A DNA stretch of 64,000 nt from Flavobacteriales bacterium. GTDB taxonomy: Bacteria > Bacteroidota > Bacteroidia > Flavobacteriales_F > PHOS-HE28. This document shows, piece by piece, positions 27,007-36,540 of this stretch. The stretch lies in contig JADJAA010000003.1 of the NCBI GenBank assembly GCA_016704485.1, forward strand, positions 62,001 through 126,000, given 5' to 3'. Below the pieces are notes generated by a model. That model was not told where the DNA came from. It made no database searches and was given only the letters and a program-made list of their open reading frames with translations. The translations under genes were made by a program, and so were the position numbers. Numbering within the stretch: position 1 is the stretch's first letter; each line of letters opens with the position of its first letter.

Positions 27007-28199
27007 TGCGATGAATTTTCAGTACCTCTCCAAAAGGCCACAGCTTTATCCCGGAACGTAGCAGACGTTCGTACCGCTCGACGGATCGAATAGCCGTAGG
27101 TGTTACCATCCCCAACGATGATGTGCGCATGTTTCTGTCGATCACGCAATAGCGACGGGATCAATCTGGCTTCCGCTTGGCGCCATTTATCCAGGAACAG
27201 ATCATTGCTTAGAAGATGTGCTTTTGCCTCACTGACGTATTGCTCTTTACGCGCCGTCCATTCAGGTTCGTTCGCAACTAACTGTTGTAATCGCAACATG
27301 GGTGAAGTGATCGTGCTGTCTGCGATGCTCACTTGCGCATCCTCCATGATGCTTGCGCTGCACATCACCGGATAGAATGTGCCGCTTCGCGAACCGAGGG
27401 CCCAAGCATGTTCAGGGTCTTTCATCCGAAGAACCTCAACAGCTGCAGTGTATCGAAGTAACGCATCAACATCCAACGCAGTAGCGATCGAATCCCGACG
27501 GGCATACGCTGTTAGCAATGTATCGTTCAGGGCGCTGATCAAGGATCCAGAACGTGCTGCGGCCAGGCTGTCTGAAAAAGGAAACACCGCATACCGTCCT
27601 ATGTCCGAAACAGCAATGGTGGTAGGCGAAAAACCACGTGCTTGCTCCAGATCCGACCCAATTACCTCGCGGATCTCCATAACACCCATTGCTTCATCAT
27701 TGATACGGACCTCGAACAATCCGTCATAGGGAACAACGACACCCATTTCACCAGCGACCCATAACGCCATATGTTCCTGTAGCATATCCGTGGATCGAGG
27801 GTTCCGAATTTCGATCTTGTTGAATGGCAGCTCATTCGGAGGTGCTTCAAACGCAACACCAAATGATCTTTTCCTATGGTTCGAAGGTGGACCCTCAAAC
27901 GTGAATTTCGCTTCGTATTCGCTTCCATCCAACAGAAAAGTACCGAGCACTTCACCCCCACCTTCACTTGCTGTTGCGGCATAATAAGCGCTGGCTTCCA
28001 TTTGAATGATCACAAGTGGCAGTCTGGACGGCGCGGGTTGTTCTGCATAACCATCAAGCGCTGTCATGGCCATCGAACTGCTTGCAATGGTCAATGCCCT
28101 GCTTGGGCCTAAGAGCACACCGAAGATCAAGAACGAGATCGCTATTAATGCAACTACGACCAGCCCTACCGCAGCACTGCCCTGTGGTGCGCGGTTCAT
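27003..28199 (-). CDS. Membrane-anchored degenerate CotH-like protein
   Basis: 398 residues. N-terminal transmembrane helix (about 11-31) with the rest predicted outside the cytoplasm. The CotH-like block runs from RSFGVAFEA (about 111-118) through KIEIRNPRSTDMLQEHMALWVAGEMGVVVPYDGLFEVRINDEAMGVMEIREV to a helical domain ending near TFYPVMCSASIM (274-284). Ala116 and Ser281 stand where the canonical CotH at 47.4 kb has Lys96 and Asp284, so this too is probably a pseudokinase. The C-terminal region (300-398) is helical and basic. The gene overlaps its neighbours on both sides by 4 bases (ATGA). Confidence 0.65.
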   Translation of the reverse strand: MNRAPQGSAAVGLVVVALIAISFLIFGVLLGPSRALTIASSSMAMTALDGYAEQPAPSRLPLVIIQMEASAYYAATASEGGGEVLGTFLLDGSEYEAKFTFEGPPSNHRKRSFGVAFEAPPNELPFNKIEIRNPRSTDMLQEHMALWVAGEMGVVVPYDGLFEVRINDEAMGVMEIREVIGSDLEQARGFSPTTIAVSDIGRYAVFPFSDSLAAARSGSLISALNDTLLTAYARRDSIATALDVDALLRYTAAVEVLRMKDPEHAWALGSRSGTFYPVMCSASIMEDAQVSIADSTITSPMLRLQQLVANEPEWTARKEQYVSEAKAHLLSNDLFLDKWRQAEARLIPSLLRDRQKHAHIIVGDGNTYGYSIRRAVRTSATFRDKAVAFWRGTENSSQ

Positions 28200-28603
28200 C
28201 GGCCCTGTCGTGTGCTAAGCAGTAAAACCAACGCTGTGGCCAAGGTCATTACCATTGCGCTTAGGTTCAGGCCAAGGCCGAGCAAGCATGCAATAATGAT
28301 CGCAGGAAGCCACAGTCCTTTCGGCTGGGTAGAGCGACTCAAAAACCCAGCAATAATGACCGATACCGCAATGATGATGGCTGCTACAAGATGATCTCTG
28401 AAATGATGCAATAGCAGTAGGACACCATACCCTCCCAGCAATAGTGCCCAGGGTACCATTGGTCCACGATCCGCAGGTCGGAATCCACGATTCCAACTAA
28501 ATCCGATGAGCACCAATGCTACAACGAGCATGGCGAATAACGTGACCAATTCCACCCAACCGTGGAAAAGAGCACCAAGCCAAGGATCAGTATCTGGGGA
28601 CAT
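28196..28603 (-). CDS. Small polytopic membrane protein of the CotH-like operon
   Basis: 135 residues with four to five hydrophobic helices (about 17-37, 49-66, 70-90, 96-116, 117-131) and almost no soluble part. I do not recognise a family. It is the first gene of the operon whose next two genes encode membrane-anchored CotH-like proteins, so it may form an inner-membrane complex with them. Canonical CotH clusters often include a membrane protein of the DUF4956 family, but this one is shorter and shows no clear similarity. Confidence 0.65.
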   Translation of the reverse strand: MSPDTDPWLGALFHGWVELVTLFAMLVVALVLIGFSWNRGFRPADRGPMVPWALLLGGYGVLLLLHHFRDHLVAAIIIAVSVIIAGFLSRSTQPKGLWLPAIIIACLLGLGLNLSAMVMTLATALVLLLSTRQGR

Positions 28604-28824
28604 GCATTATACGTTACAATGGCCTAAATTGAGGACTTTGCAACGGGTTCGCGGCCCATGTTCAGATTAGTTTTCAAGACGGAAATGGGGACTAAATTGG
28701 TTAATGGAGCCTTTTGATGGACCCATCAGACCTTGCTCATAAAGAAAAGGTGATGAACCATGGGCTTGCTGAGCGCAACTCAAGGCATTAGACCATTACA
28801 GCCATTTCAGATCAAGCCGCAAGC

Positions 28825-29346
28825 TCACATGAAACGCGCCATCCAATTCGTGCGCAATGGCACCCGGAAGTTCTCGCGTAGATCACCTAACGTCGAAACC
28901 TGATCGTCGTAAACTATCGTATCTCCGGTTACTACGCCTTCGGCGATCAGCTCGGGAAGCTCGTGTAATCTACAGCTCGTGATCAAACCATCTTGTTCGA
29001 ATACAACGACCATGCGATCCGTAAGCATCAAATTCAACGTGTATTCCAGGTCCTTGATGAAGCCTACACTTTTGTCAAGACTACAACCGGATGCTTTGGC
29101 CTGTTCCTCATCCACGGAGATCACAACGAATCGATCGTATAGCACTTCGACCGTAGCGTCCAAAGGCGCACCATGTGCCGCCCATGTGCTAGTGAAGGAT
29201 CCACCTTGCTCGCGAACAAGCTTCTGTTCCGCATTGCTCAGATTGCGAACTGATTTATACACCCATATTCGCGCGGTCGGCGCCATATCGGCCAATCGCT
29301 TTGAGATCATGGGGGCAGTCTCTGTAGCTTCCATTGTGATCGTCAT
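28825..29346 (-). CDS. Bacteroidota conserved SGCS-motif protein (often mislabelled ABC transporter ATPase)
   Basis: 173 residues from the ATG at 29346 (or 29334); a TTG ten codons further upstream is less likely. Recognisable features: ARIWVYKSVRNLSNAEQKLVREQGGSF, the AAHGAPLDATVEVLYDRFVVISVDEEQAKASGCSLDKSVGFIKDLE block and LMLTDRMVVVF. This is a small family found throughout Bacteroidota and often named ABC transporter ATPase in databases, though no Walker motifs are present. The conserved SGCS cysteine may be functionally important. Cytoplasmic; role unknown. Single-gene unit with 191 bases to the Fe-S operon upstream. Confidence 0.7.
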   Translation of the reverse strand: MTITMEATETAPMISKRLADMAPTARIWVYKSVRNLSNAEQKLVREQGGSFTSTWAAHGAPLDATVEVLYDRFVVISVDEEQAKASGCSLDKSVGFIKDLEYTLNLMLTDRMVVVFEQDGLITSCRLHELPELIAEGVVTGDTIVYDDQVSTLGDLRENFRVPLRTNWMARFM

Positions 29347-29537
29347 TTCAAGTGCAAGTTGCAAACCATATACCAAAGTCCAAATGAAACTTTGTATAAG
29401 TTATATACGATGGTTGTGTGAATTAAGTTGTGATACGCCCACAGGTTGCGATCCCCTAGGTATTCAAGAATAACATATCATCTGGGAGGAACTCGGTCCC
29501 TGATCCAGAAAAACAGGAGATCAGGATCAGCCACCGA

Positions 29538-30329
29538 TCAAAGATCCGCAGCTTCAGCGATCAGTTCCGCGATGTCCTTTACCACGATGCTGCCTTCTTT
29601 ACCGAAGTGTTTTACACCATCGGTCAGCATGGTGTTGCAGAACGGACAGCCGGCCGCTATGACCTGTGGTTCCATTGCTACGGCTTCACCGGTACGCTCA
29701 ACGTTCACTTCCTTATTGCCCGGCTCCGCTTCCTTGAACATTTGCGCGCCACCCGCTCCGCAGCACAAACCTTTTGCACGACTGCGCTTCATTTCCACCA
29801 GTTCGCTGTCCAGTTTCATGAGGACCTCACGCGGTGCTTCATATTCGCCATTCCCTCTGCCCAGATAGCATGGATCGTGGAATGTGATGCGCTTGCCTTT
29901 AAAACTTCCACCTTTCACTTTTAGACGACCTTCCTTCAGCAAGGTGTTCAGGAATTGCGTGTGGTGCATCACCTCGTACATACCGCCCAATACCGGATAT
30001 TCGTTCTTCAACGTATTGAAGCAATGCGGGCAAGCCGTGACGATCCGCTTCACTGCGTATCCATTCAACACCGCAATATTCTGCATCGCTTGCATCTGGA
30101 ACACGAATTCATTTCCTGCTCTACGCGCCGGGTCGCCGGTGCAGCTTTCCTCCTGACCCAACACAGCGAATTTCACTCCGGCATTATTCAGCAACTTCGC
30201 GAATGCCTTGGTGACCTTTTTCGCACGGTCATCGAACGAACCCATACATCCTACCCAGAAAAGCACTTCTGGGGTCTCGCCTGCTGCAGCGTAGTCGGCC
30301 ATGGTGCGAATGGAAAGTTTATCTGTCAT
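29538..30329 (-). CDS. (Fe-S)-binding protein with two CCG domains
   Basis: 263 residues. Two cysteine-rich CCG-type modules: first SCTGDPARRAG and ACPHCFNTLKNEYP, second HDPCYLGRGNGEYEAPREVL, GLCCGAGGAQMF and AGCPFCNTML. Such modules bind a noncubane or 4Fe-4S centre in heterodisulfide-reductase, GlpC and LutA-like proteins. It follows the membrane Fe-S subunit by 21 bases, so the two probably form a membrane-bound electron-transfer complex that moves electrons between a cytoplasmic donor and the quinone pool. The donor is not encoded nearby. Confidence 0.88.
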   Translation of the reverse strand: MTDKLSIRTMADYAAAGETPEVLFWVGCMGSFDDRAKKVTKAFAKLLNNAGVKFAVLGQEESCTGDPARRAGNEFVFQMQAMQNIAVLNGYAVKRIVTACPHCFNTLKNEYPVLGGMYEVMHHTQFLNTLLKEGRLKVKGGSFKGKRITFHDPCYLGRGNGEYEAPREVLMKLDSELVEMKRSRAKGLCCGAGGAQMFKEAEPGNKEVNVERTGEAVAMEPQVIAAGCPFCNTMLTDGVKHFGKEGSIVVKDIAELIAEAADL

Positions 30330-30350
30330 GCTAATGCGTTTCGCGAACCA

Positions 30351-31676
30351 CTAATCCTGCGTCCAATCCATTCGTTTATCCGGCCCGAATGCCCACGGCG
30401 CTCCGTTGTTCTCCACATTGGTGAACATAGTCGTTAGTGCTGGCCGGGTACGACTTTCTTCCATGACCAAATAGCGGCGCATATCGATGATAATTCCAAC
30501 TGGATCGATATTCACTGGACAAGCTTGCGTGCAAGCGTTACAGGTTGTGCATGCCCACAATTCCTCTTCGGTTATCCTGGAATGAAGACTGTTTCCATCA
30601 TCTTCCCATTTGCCTTTGGCATCGATCACCTTTCCCACTTCCTCCAAGCGATCACGGGTATCCATCATGATCTTGCGTGGACTCAATAATTTCCCGGTGA
30701 TATTGGCGGGACATTCACTGGTGCAACGCCCACACTCAGTGCAGGTGTATGCGTCCATGAGGTTCTTCCACGAAAGATCGAAGATATCCTTTGCTCCGAA
30801 ACGCTCGGGCATTTCAATATCACCCACTTTCAACACAACAGGCTCCGGTGGCGGCACGGAGGGGTCCAACATGGACCTTACTTCACCGGTAACACGATCC
30901 ATGTTCTTGAGCTGCGTTTTCGGAAAGAGGTTGCTGTAAAATGTGTTCGGGAACGCTAGTAGTATGTGGAAATGCTTGCTGTATGGCAAGTAGTTGAGGA
31001 AGGCAAGGATCCCAATGATATGGAACCACCAGCACGCGCGTTCTACGATGATCAGACCTGTAGTACTGAGCCCGTACAATAAAGGCACTATAAACCCACT
31101 GACAGGGAACGCACCCGCTTGAATGTAATGGTCCGCACCACGCTCTTGCAAGGTAAGGTCGGCAGCATTCATGGTCAGGAACGCTGTCATCAGTGCGATC
31201 TCGGTGAACAGGATGATGCTGGCATCGCTGCGTGGCCATCCATCCATTTCCTTCATCCAAAATCGTTTGAGGCGAAGGCCCTCTCTGCGCACAAGGAATG
31301 CAACACAAGCCAGTAGTACGCCTAAGGCTAGTAATTCAAAACCACCGATGAGAAAATCATAGAGCGGTCCAAGGAGACTGAGTACGCGATGTGTTCCGAA
31401 AAGGCCATCGATGATGATCTCCAACACCTCGATATTGATGATCACGAAACCTGCATACACAATGATGTGCAAGAATCCAGCAATTGGCCGTACGACCATT
31501 TTGCTCTGGCCAAGAGCAACGCGTGCCATGGTTCCCCAGCGTTCTCCGGGACTGTCACTCCGGCCCTCATCCCTTCCTAAATTAATGTTCCGTGCGATAC
31601 GCTTAACGTTACGTGCAAAGAACCAAGATGCCGCAACGACAATAACCGCAAAAATAATGTTGGAGATGATACTCAC
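30351..31676 (-). CDS. Membrane-anchored 4Fe-4S ferredoxin-type oxidoreductase subunit
   Basis: 441 residues. The N-terminal half has about five transmembrane segments (1-20, 70-95, 105-130, 150-172, 190-240) and resembles the NarI-type gamma subunit. The C-terminal half carries two 4Fe-4S motifs, CTECGRCTSECPAN and CTTCNACTQACPVN. Pairing with the downstream CCG protein is typical of Bacteroidota respiratory Fe-S oxidoreductase modules. The start is a GTG that overlaps the stop of the MlaD gene by 4 bases, showing translational coupling. Confidence 0.88.
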   Translation of the reverse strand: MSIISNIIFAVIVVAASWFFARNVKRIARNINLGRDEGRSDSPGERWGTMARVALGQSKMVVRPIAGFLHIIVYAGFVIINIEVLEIIIDGLFGTHRVLSLLGPLYDFLIGGFELLALGVLLACVAFLVRREGLRLKRFWMKEMDGWPRSDASIILFTEIALMTAFLTMNAADLTLQERGADHYIQAGAFPVSGFIVPLLYGLSTTGLIIVERACWWFHIIGILAFLNYLPYSKHFHILLAFPNTFYSNLFPKTQLKNMDRVTGEVRSMLDPSVPPPEPVVLKVGDIEMPERFGAKDIFDLSWKNLMDAYTCTECGRCTSECPANITGKLLSPRKIMMDTRDRLEEVGKVIDAKGKWEDDGNSLHSRITEEELWACTTCNACTQACPVNIDPVGIIIDMRRYLVMEESRTRPALTTMFTNVENNGAPWAFGPDKRMDWTQD

Positions 31677-32701
31677 TTGATCTCTTCTTTTTGTAGGCCT
31701 TTCTGGATCCGATCGATATCGCTATCACTCAACTTAGGTAAACGATCCTTCTTGCCGAACAAAGATAAATGGACATATCGGTTCGGGTTGAGCCGAAGAT
31801 CTTCCATGAGCATATCCAATTCACTACTGGCAGAGCGTAAATTATTGTACAACGAATCATCCTTTATCAATAGACCAAGCGTGCCCTCGCCACTATTCAG
31901 CTGATCCATGATGTTCTTGAGTTGGGCGCTACTCGCACTCAGGTCATGAAGCACCTTTTCTATTTGTCCGTTCGCCATGGTGCTTGTGATCGTATCCACA
32001 TTCTGCAGGATATTTGAAATATTCGCATTGGACGCGGCAAGATTCTCAGACACTTTGCGCAGGTTCTCCAATGTTGCATGGATCGAAATGGCTTCCGAAG
32101 CCATGAGCTTATCAAGCCTTTCTGCTGTTTTATCGAATGACTCCAACGTATGACGTATACTTGAGAAGCTTGCGTTGATATCACCCCGGGTCGTATCGTT
32201 CAGGATCAAATTCAAGGCAGTAAGCACGGAATCCACACTGGAGAACATGCTCTCCGCTTTTTTCTTCAATGGATCGATCTGGCCACTCACTGCATCCGTA
32301 AGACTAAGTTGCGCATCACCGAACAACGTATCACCTTGGCTGACCTCTGCAGGGCCTGGCCCTAGGATCAACTGTAGGGAACGAGAGAACAGGTCTGCAC
32401 TGTAGATACGGACCTTGGTTCCTTCGGTAAGCATCAGGCGATCCTCATCCATTTGGAATGTAACCGCGATCGAACCACTTCCGTTCGGCATCAGTTCACG
32501 ATGAATGACCTGACCTACCTTATATCCATTGAAAAAAACCGGTGTTGCTTCAGTAACTCCCGAAATGTCGTCGTATACCACATGGTAAACATTCCGTTTT
32601 TGGAAAAGATCAATACCCTTGAGGTAATTCACCCCAAAAACCAATAACAATATGCCACCAAGAACCAATAGTGCAATCGAATACTCACGGCGCATCTTCA
32701 T
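31673..32701 (-). CDS. MlaD/MCE-family lipid-transport protein
   Basis: 342 residues. One N-terminal transmembrane helix (about 9-26), an MCE domain (about 38-115) with YHVVYDDISGVTEATPVFFNGYKVGQVI, and a long helical region (about 145-315) rich in Leu, Ser and Asn that likely forms a coiled coil or tunnel. MCE proteins are inner-membrane-anchored periplasmic hexamers that move phospholipids between membranes together with an ABC transporter. No permease or ATPase gene is adjacent. It lies 18 bases after the amidase and overlaps the Fe-S gene. Confidence 0.88.
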   Translation of the reverse strand: MKMRREYSIALLVLGGILLLVFGVNYLKGIDLFQKRNVYHVVYDDISGVTEATPVFFNGYKVGQVIHRELMPNGSGSIAVTFQMDEDRLMLTEGTKVRIYSADLFSRSLQLILGPGPAEVSQGDTLFGDAQLSLTDAVSGQIDPLKKKAESMFSSVDSVLTALNLILNDTTRGDINASFSSIRHTLESFDKTAERLDKLMASEAISIHATLENLRKVSENLAASNANISNILQNVDTITSTMANGQIEKVLHDLSASSAQLKNIMDQLNSGEGTLGLLIKDDSLYNNLRSASSELDMLMEDLRLNPNRYVHLSLFGKKDRLPKLSDSDIDRIQKGLQKEEIK

Positions 32702-32719
32702 CTACTTCGTTGTCCTTAT

Positions 32720-33880
32720 TCACTGACCTTGGGCCAATTTAAGCGCTTCTTGCAGATCCATGCGTTGATCATTCCTATATGCAACGATGAAAGCCCCATC
32801 GTATCCGACATCCCTGCACCGCTTTTGAACTGCACGTGCACCTTCCAGCGAATGCTCATTACCGATGGAATAGCGGAACAGACCAGCACTCTTGTATTCT
32901 TCAACGCCTTCCAGTCCATTGAAATTCCTCGGTTTGGGATCAACGTGTTTACTGGTCGTGGCGATCTGTACTTTGAATCTGATCGCATCCTTGGAGTGTG
33001 ACGGTGTCTCTTCTGGTGGCGCTGACGCCGGGTCAGGTTCCGGATCGTTAGGCTTTTCCGGAAGGATCGAAGCAGTGGTGGTATCCACCCCTTCCATGGA
33101 ATCCTTATACTCCTTGAATGCCCGATATACAGCCGATGCCATGTAATCCTGACCAAGTTCGCCTTGTAGGAATTCCTCTTCAGTTGCATTGGTCAAAAAT
33201 CCCAACTCCACCAGAACCGCAGGCATCGTGGTGTAACTGATCACCAGGAACCCTGCTTGTTTCACGCCGCGGTCCGGGCGGCCTACGCGTTCCCTGAACT
33301 GCTTCTGGATCAATGACGACAGTAAAAGGCTTTGGTCCATGTGCGTATTCTGGAGCAAGCCCAAAGCGATCATGCTCTCGGGATCCTTCGGATCGTAGCC
33401 ATCATACTTCAATTCGTGGCCATCTTCCATCAAAATGGCAGCATTCTCCTTTTGTGCCACTCGCATATTGGCCTCGGTCTTGTGCAGACCCATAACATAT
33501 GTTTCGCAGCCGTTCGGTGAATGGTTCTCGTTCGCGTTGCAGTGTATACTGATGAAGACATCGGCCTTGGCCTTATTTGCAATATTGGTACGCTCCATCA
33601 GCTCAATGAAACGATCATCTTCGCGGGTGTAGATCACATTTACATTCGGATATGCCTCCTTAATATACTTACCTATAAGCCTGACAACATTCAGCGAAAC
33701 ATCCTTTTCAGTGGTCTTGAACCGACCTGTGCCCAAATTTCCGGGGTCTTTTCCACCATGCCCAGCATCCAGAACCACTGTTCGAATACGGCTTGCATCG
33801 CGACCTTGGCCCAATGCTTGCGAGCAGAACAACGTTAGTGCGGCCGCTACCACACTTACATACGTTAACTGTTTGATCAT
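32720..33880 (-). CDS. N-acetylmuramoyl-L-alanine amidase with C-terminal SPOR-like domain
   Basis: 386 residues from the ATG at 33880, which yields a good signal peptide (MIKQLTYVSVVAAALTLFCSQALGQ); the 55-codon upstream open extension overlaps the divergent LptD gene and is rejected. Amidase_3 domain (about 32-265) with zinc-ligand motifs DAGHGGKDPG (His41), KTTEKDVSLN (Glu) and SIHCNANEN (His), and VELGFLTN near the end. A Pro/Glu/Ser linker (about 285-310) leads to a SPOR-like domain (about 312-385: FKVQIATTSKHV, YSAGLFRYSIGNE-type strand). Cleaves the amide bond between MurNAc and stem peptide; the SPOR part would target denuded septal glycan. First gene of a four-gene operon. Confidence 0.9.
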   Translation of the reverse strand: MIKQLTYVSVVAAALTLFCSQALGQGRDASRIRTVVLDAGHGGKDPGNLGTGRFKTTEKDVSLNVVRLIGKYIKEAYPNVNVIYTREDDRFIELMERTNIANKAKADVFISIHCNANENHSPNGCETYVMGLHKTEANMRVAQKENAAILMEDGHELKYDGYDPKDPESMIALGLLQNTHMDQSLLLSSLIQKQFRERVGRPDRGVKQAGFLVISYTTMPAVLVELGFLTNATEEEFLQGELGQDYMASAVYRAFKEYKDSMEGVDTTTASILPEKPNDPEPDPASAPPEETPSHSKDAIRFKVQIATTSKHVDPKPRNFNGLEGVEEYKSAGLFRYSIGNEHSLEGARAVQKRCRDVGYDGAFIVAYRNDQRMDLQEALKLAQGQ

Positions 33881-33947
33881 GCGTTCCAATGGTCCCGGTC
33901 GGCGTTGTGTAATTTTCGGCCCGCTTTCCAAAGGGAACTGCAGACTT

Positions 33948-36518
33948 ATGAAGGCACCGCCACGCTTCCGGACTTCCGGGTACGAATCTAATTGCAGGAT
34001 CTCCGGCAGGTTCCTTAGTGTATTTTCAGTTTTCCTCACTACCATGTTGATGTGGGCTTCCTTTGGTGCTTATGGACAAGCATTGGAAAGCGAAGTGTTC
34101 TATACTGCACGTGATAGCATCCGCTATGACATTCAAGAGCAAACCGTATACCTTTTTGGCGCAGCTACCGTAAAATATGAAGATGTACAGCTCACTGCTG
34201 ATCGCATCACCTTCAGCTTCAAGAACGAAGAAGCAAGGGCCTTTGGTGTGCTGGACTCGACTGGCAAAACGATCGGTAAGCCTGAATTTGTTCAGGATGG
34301 CAAAACCATCGAGGCCGATAGCATCCGGTACAACTTCACGACAAAGCAGGGGATCATACGGGAAGTGCGCACCCAAGAGGAAGGCACGTGGTTACATGCA
34401 GGACTTAGCAAGCGGCATAGTAATGGCGAAGTGCATAGCCGGGCCGGAATGATCACCACATGTGACAGGCCATATCCTCATTACCATTTCAAAGTGAACC
34501 GGATGATGGTGATACCGGATAAAAAGATCGTTACGGGAGCAGCTTACATGAAATTGGGCCGAAAGATCCCAACCCCTCTTGCAGTACCCTTTGGTCTATT
34601 CCCGAATAAAAAAGGAAGTAGCAGCGGGATCTTGATCCCCGTATATGGAAACAGTGCCCAGTTGGGCTATTTCTTGCTGAACGGTGGTTATTACCTGCCT
34701 ATCAATGACCACTTGGACCTGCAACTGACCGGAGACATCTATAGTCGAGGCTCCTGGGGCCTACGTGGAATTACGCGATACAGTACGCGGTATCGGTATA
34801 GTGGTAATCTGGATATCAGCAGAAGCACGCAGTTGAATGGCGACCCTGAATACCCGGATTTCAGTAAACAGAACAACTTCTTCCTGAGGTGGAATCACAA
34901 CGTCGACCCTAAAGCAAGTCTTACCGATCGATTCACTGCAAGTGTCAACGTAGGTACGAGCCGCAATTTCACGAATAACTTCAATAGCAATACCTCCGAT
35001 TACCTGAGCAATACATTCCAGAGCAATATTAACTGGACGCATCTATGGATAGGAAAGCCGTACAACCTAAGTGCCAATTTGCGTCATAGCCAGAACACAT
35101 TGAACGGCACATTTGACCTAACGCTTCCTGCCATAGCCTTCAATGTTACACGCATACTTCCTTTCCAGAATATCAAGAAACCGGGAACAAAGCGGCATTG
35201 GTACGATCAACTATATGATCAGATAGGAGTGAACTATTCGGCCAATTTCGATAATAAGCTCAGCACAACGGAGGAACAGCTTTCTCTCAGCAACCTGTCA
35301 GCACTGACCCGCGATATGCAGAATGGTATTCGACACACTGCGGCAATAACAACCAGTCTCAAGAATAAATTCTTCTCGTTGAATCCGGACTTCCGTATCA
35401 GTGAACGCTGGTATTTCATGTCCTTGGAAAAAACGACCTTCACATCGGCCGATACGATCTACACGGTAACGGATACCGTCCCAGGATTCAAGCGTGCGGA
35501 AGAATGGAGCACAGGCGCCACGCTGACCAGCAAACTGTATGGCATGTACTCCTTTCGTGGGAAGAACTTACAGGCGATCAGACATACGATAACCCCTTCC
35601 GTGGGATTCAATTACCGACCCGACCAAAGCACGCAGATCGAAGGACCATTCGGTGTGAACGGTGCGCTTTCGAATTATTCACCAATGGACATTGGGATAT
35701 ATGGCAAGCCCGCTGCAGGTGCAAGTGGATCAGTAAACCTCGGTGTGATCCAGAACCTCGAGGCCAAAGTGCGCGACATAAAGAACTCGGGGTTGGACAG
35801 TACCGTATTCAAAAAGATCAAGCTCTTCGATTATATCGGGATCACATCGAGCTATGACATCCTTAAGGACAGTTTGCGTTGGTCGCCGGTAAACCTTGCC
35901 GCGCGCACACAGTTGTTCAACATTGTCAACGTGAATGTGGTGAGTCTTTGGGACCCTTATGCCGTGGACACGTTAGGCCAGCGTATCGAACGCAGTGAGC
36001 GCTCCGTTACCGGTCGTTTGGCACGCATGACCTATACCAACGTGGCTTTGGGTTTTGAATTGAAAAGTAAGAAATATGGTAAGACCGTGAGCAGCACAAG
36101 CGATACGAACGATGCGCAGGTCGTAGAGGACAGCGACCCGTCCAAAGGAGCAAAGATCAACTTCAGTCTGCCGTGGAGGTTGGGTGTGAATTATAGTTAT
36201 GACATTACACGGTCCTATGCAGGCGGGACAAGTACGGACAGTGAACGTCAGAGCGTGCTCTTCAATGGCGACGTGAACATCCTGAAATATTGGAAACTCG
36301 GGATCAGTAGTGGTTATGATCTGGTAGCACAAGAAATTACACCAACCTCATTGAACCTCTACTGGGATCTCCATTGCTGGGAATTCAACTTCAACATCAT
36401 ACCTCTTGGAGTTCGGAAGAGCTTCAGCTTCCGTATCAACGTTAAAGCAAGTGTTCTGCGAGATCTGAAATATGAATTGCGTAAGCCTTATGGAAACAAC
36501 AGGAATTTGCTCTATTGA
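33948..36518 (+). CDS. LptD-like outer-membrane LPS-assembly protein
   Basis: 856 residues from the ATG at 33948; the frame is open upstream to 33711 but that part overlaps the divergent amidase gene and has no signal sequence. Hydrophobic signal at about 22-42 (FLSVFSVFLTTMLMWASFGAYGQ). Residues about 45-170 are OstA-type beta-jellyroll (VYLFGAATVKYEDVQLTADRITFSF). From about 205 to the end is a large barrel of alternating strands (IPTPLAVPFGLFPNKKGSSSGILIP, GYYLPINDHLDLQLTGDIY) that finishes with NINVKAS-type strands. LptD places lipopolysaccharide in the outer leaflet. Divergent from the amidase-MlaD operon, with 67 bases between the starts. Confidence 0.85.
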   Translation: MKAPPRFRTSGYESNCRISGRFLSVFSVFLTTMLMWASFGAYGQALESEVFYTARDSIRYDIQEQTVYLFGAATVKYEDVQLTADRITFSFKNEEARAFGVLDSTGKTIGKPEFVQDGKTIEADSIRYNFTTKQGIIREVRTQEEGTWLHAGLSKRHSNGEVHSRAGMITTCDRPYPHYHFKVNRMMVIPDKKIVTGAAYMKLGRKIPTPLAVPFGLFPNKKGSSSGILIPVYGNSAQLGYFLLNGGYYLPINDHLDLQLTGDIYSRGSWGLRGITRYSTRYRYSGNLDISRSTQLNGDPEYPDFSKQNNFFLRWNHNVDPKASLTDRFTASVNVGTSRNFTNNFNSNTSDYLSNTFQSNINWTHLWIGKPYNLSANLRHSQNTLNGTFDLTLPAIAFNVTRILPFQNIKKPGTKRHWYDQLYDQIGVNYSANFDNKLSTTEEQLSLSNLSALTRDMQNGIRHTAAITTSLKNKFFSLNPDFRISERWYFMSLEKTTFTSADTIYTVTDTVPGFKRAEEWSTGATLTSKLYGMYSFRGKNLQAIRHTITPSVGFNYRPDQSTQIEGPFGVNGALSNYSPMDIGIYGKPAAGASGSVNLGVIQNLEAKVRDIKNSGLDSTVFKKIKLFDYIGITSSYDILKDSLRWSPVNLAARTQLFNIVNVNVVSLWDPYAVDTLGQRIERSERSVTGRLARMTYTNVALGFELKSKKYGKTVSSTSDTNDAQVVEDSDPSKGAKINFSLPWRLGVNYSYDITRSYAGGTSTDSERQSVLFNGDVNILKYWKLGISSGYDLVAQEITPTSLNLYWDLHCWEFNFNIIPLGVRKSFSFRINVKASVLRDLKYELRKPYGNNRNLLY

Positions 36519-36540
36519 TCTCTCCGGCTTGGTGACCAGT

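Noticed and set aside
28749..28900. 47-codon plus-strand frame starting near 28760
   Set aside because: It runs into the antisense strand of the SGCS-motif gene and has no supporting features.
33711..33947. N-terminal extension of LptD
   Set aside because: It overlaps the divergent amidase and puts the signal peptide about 100 residues inside the protein.
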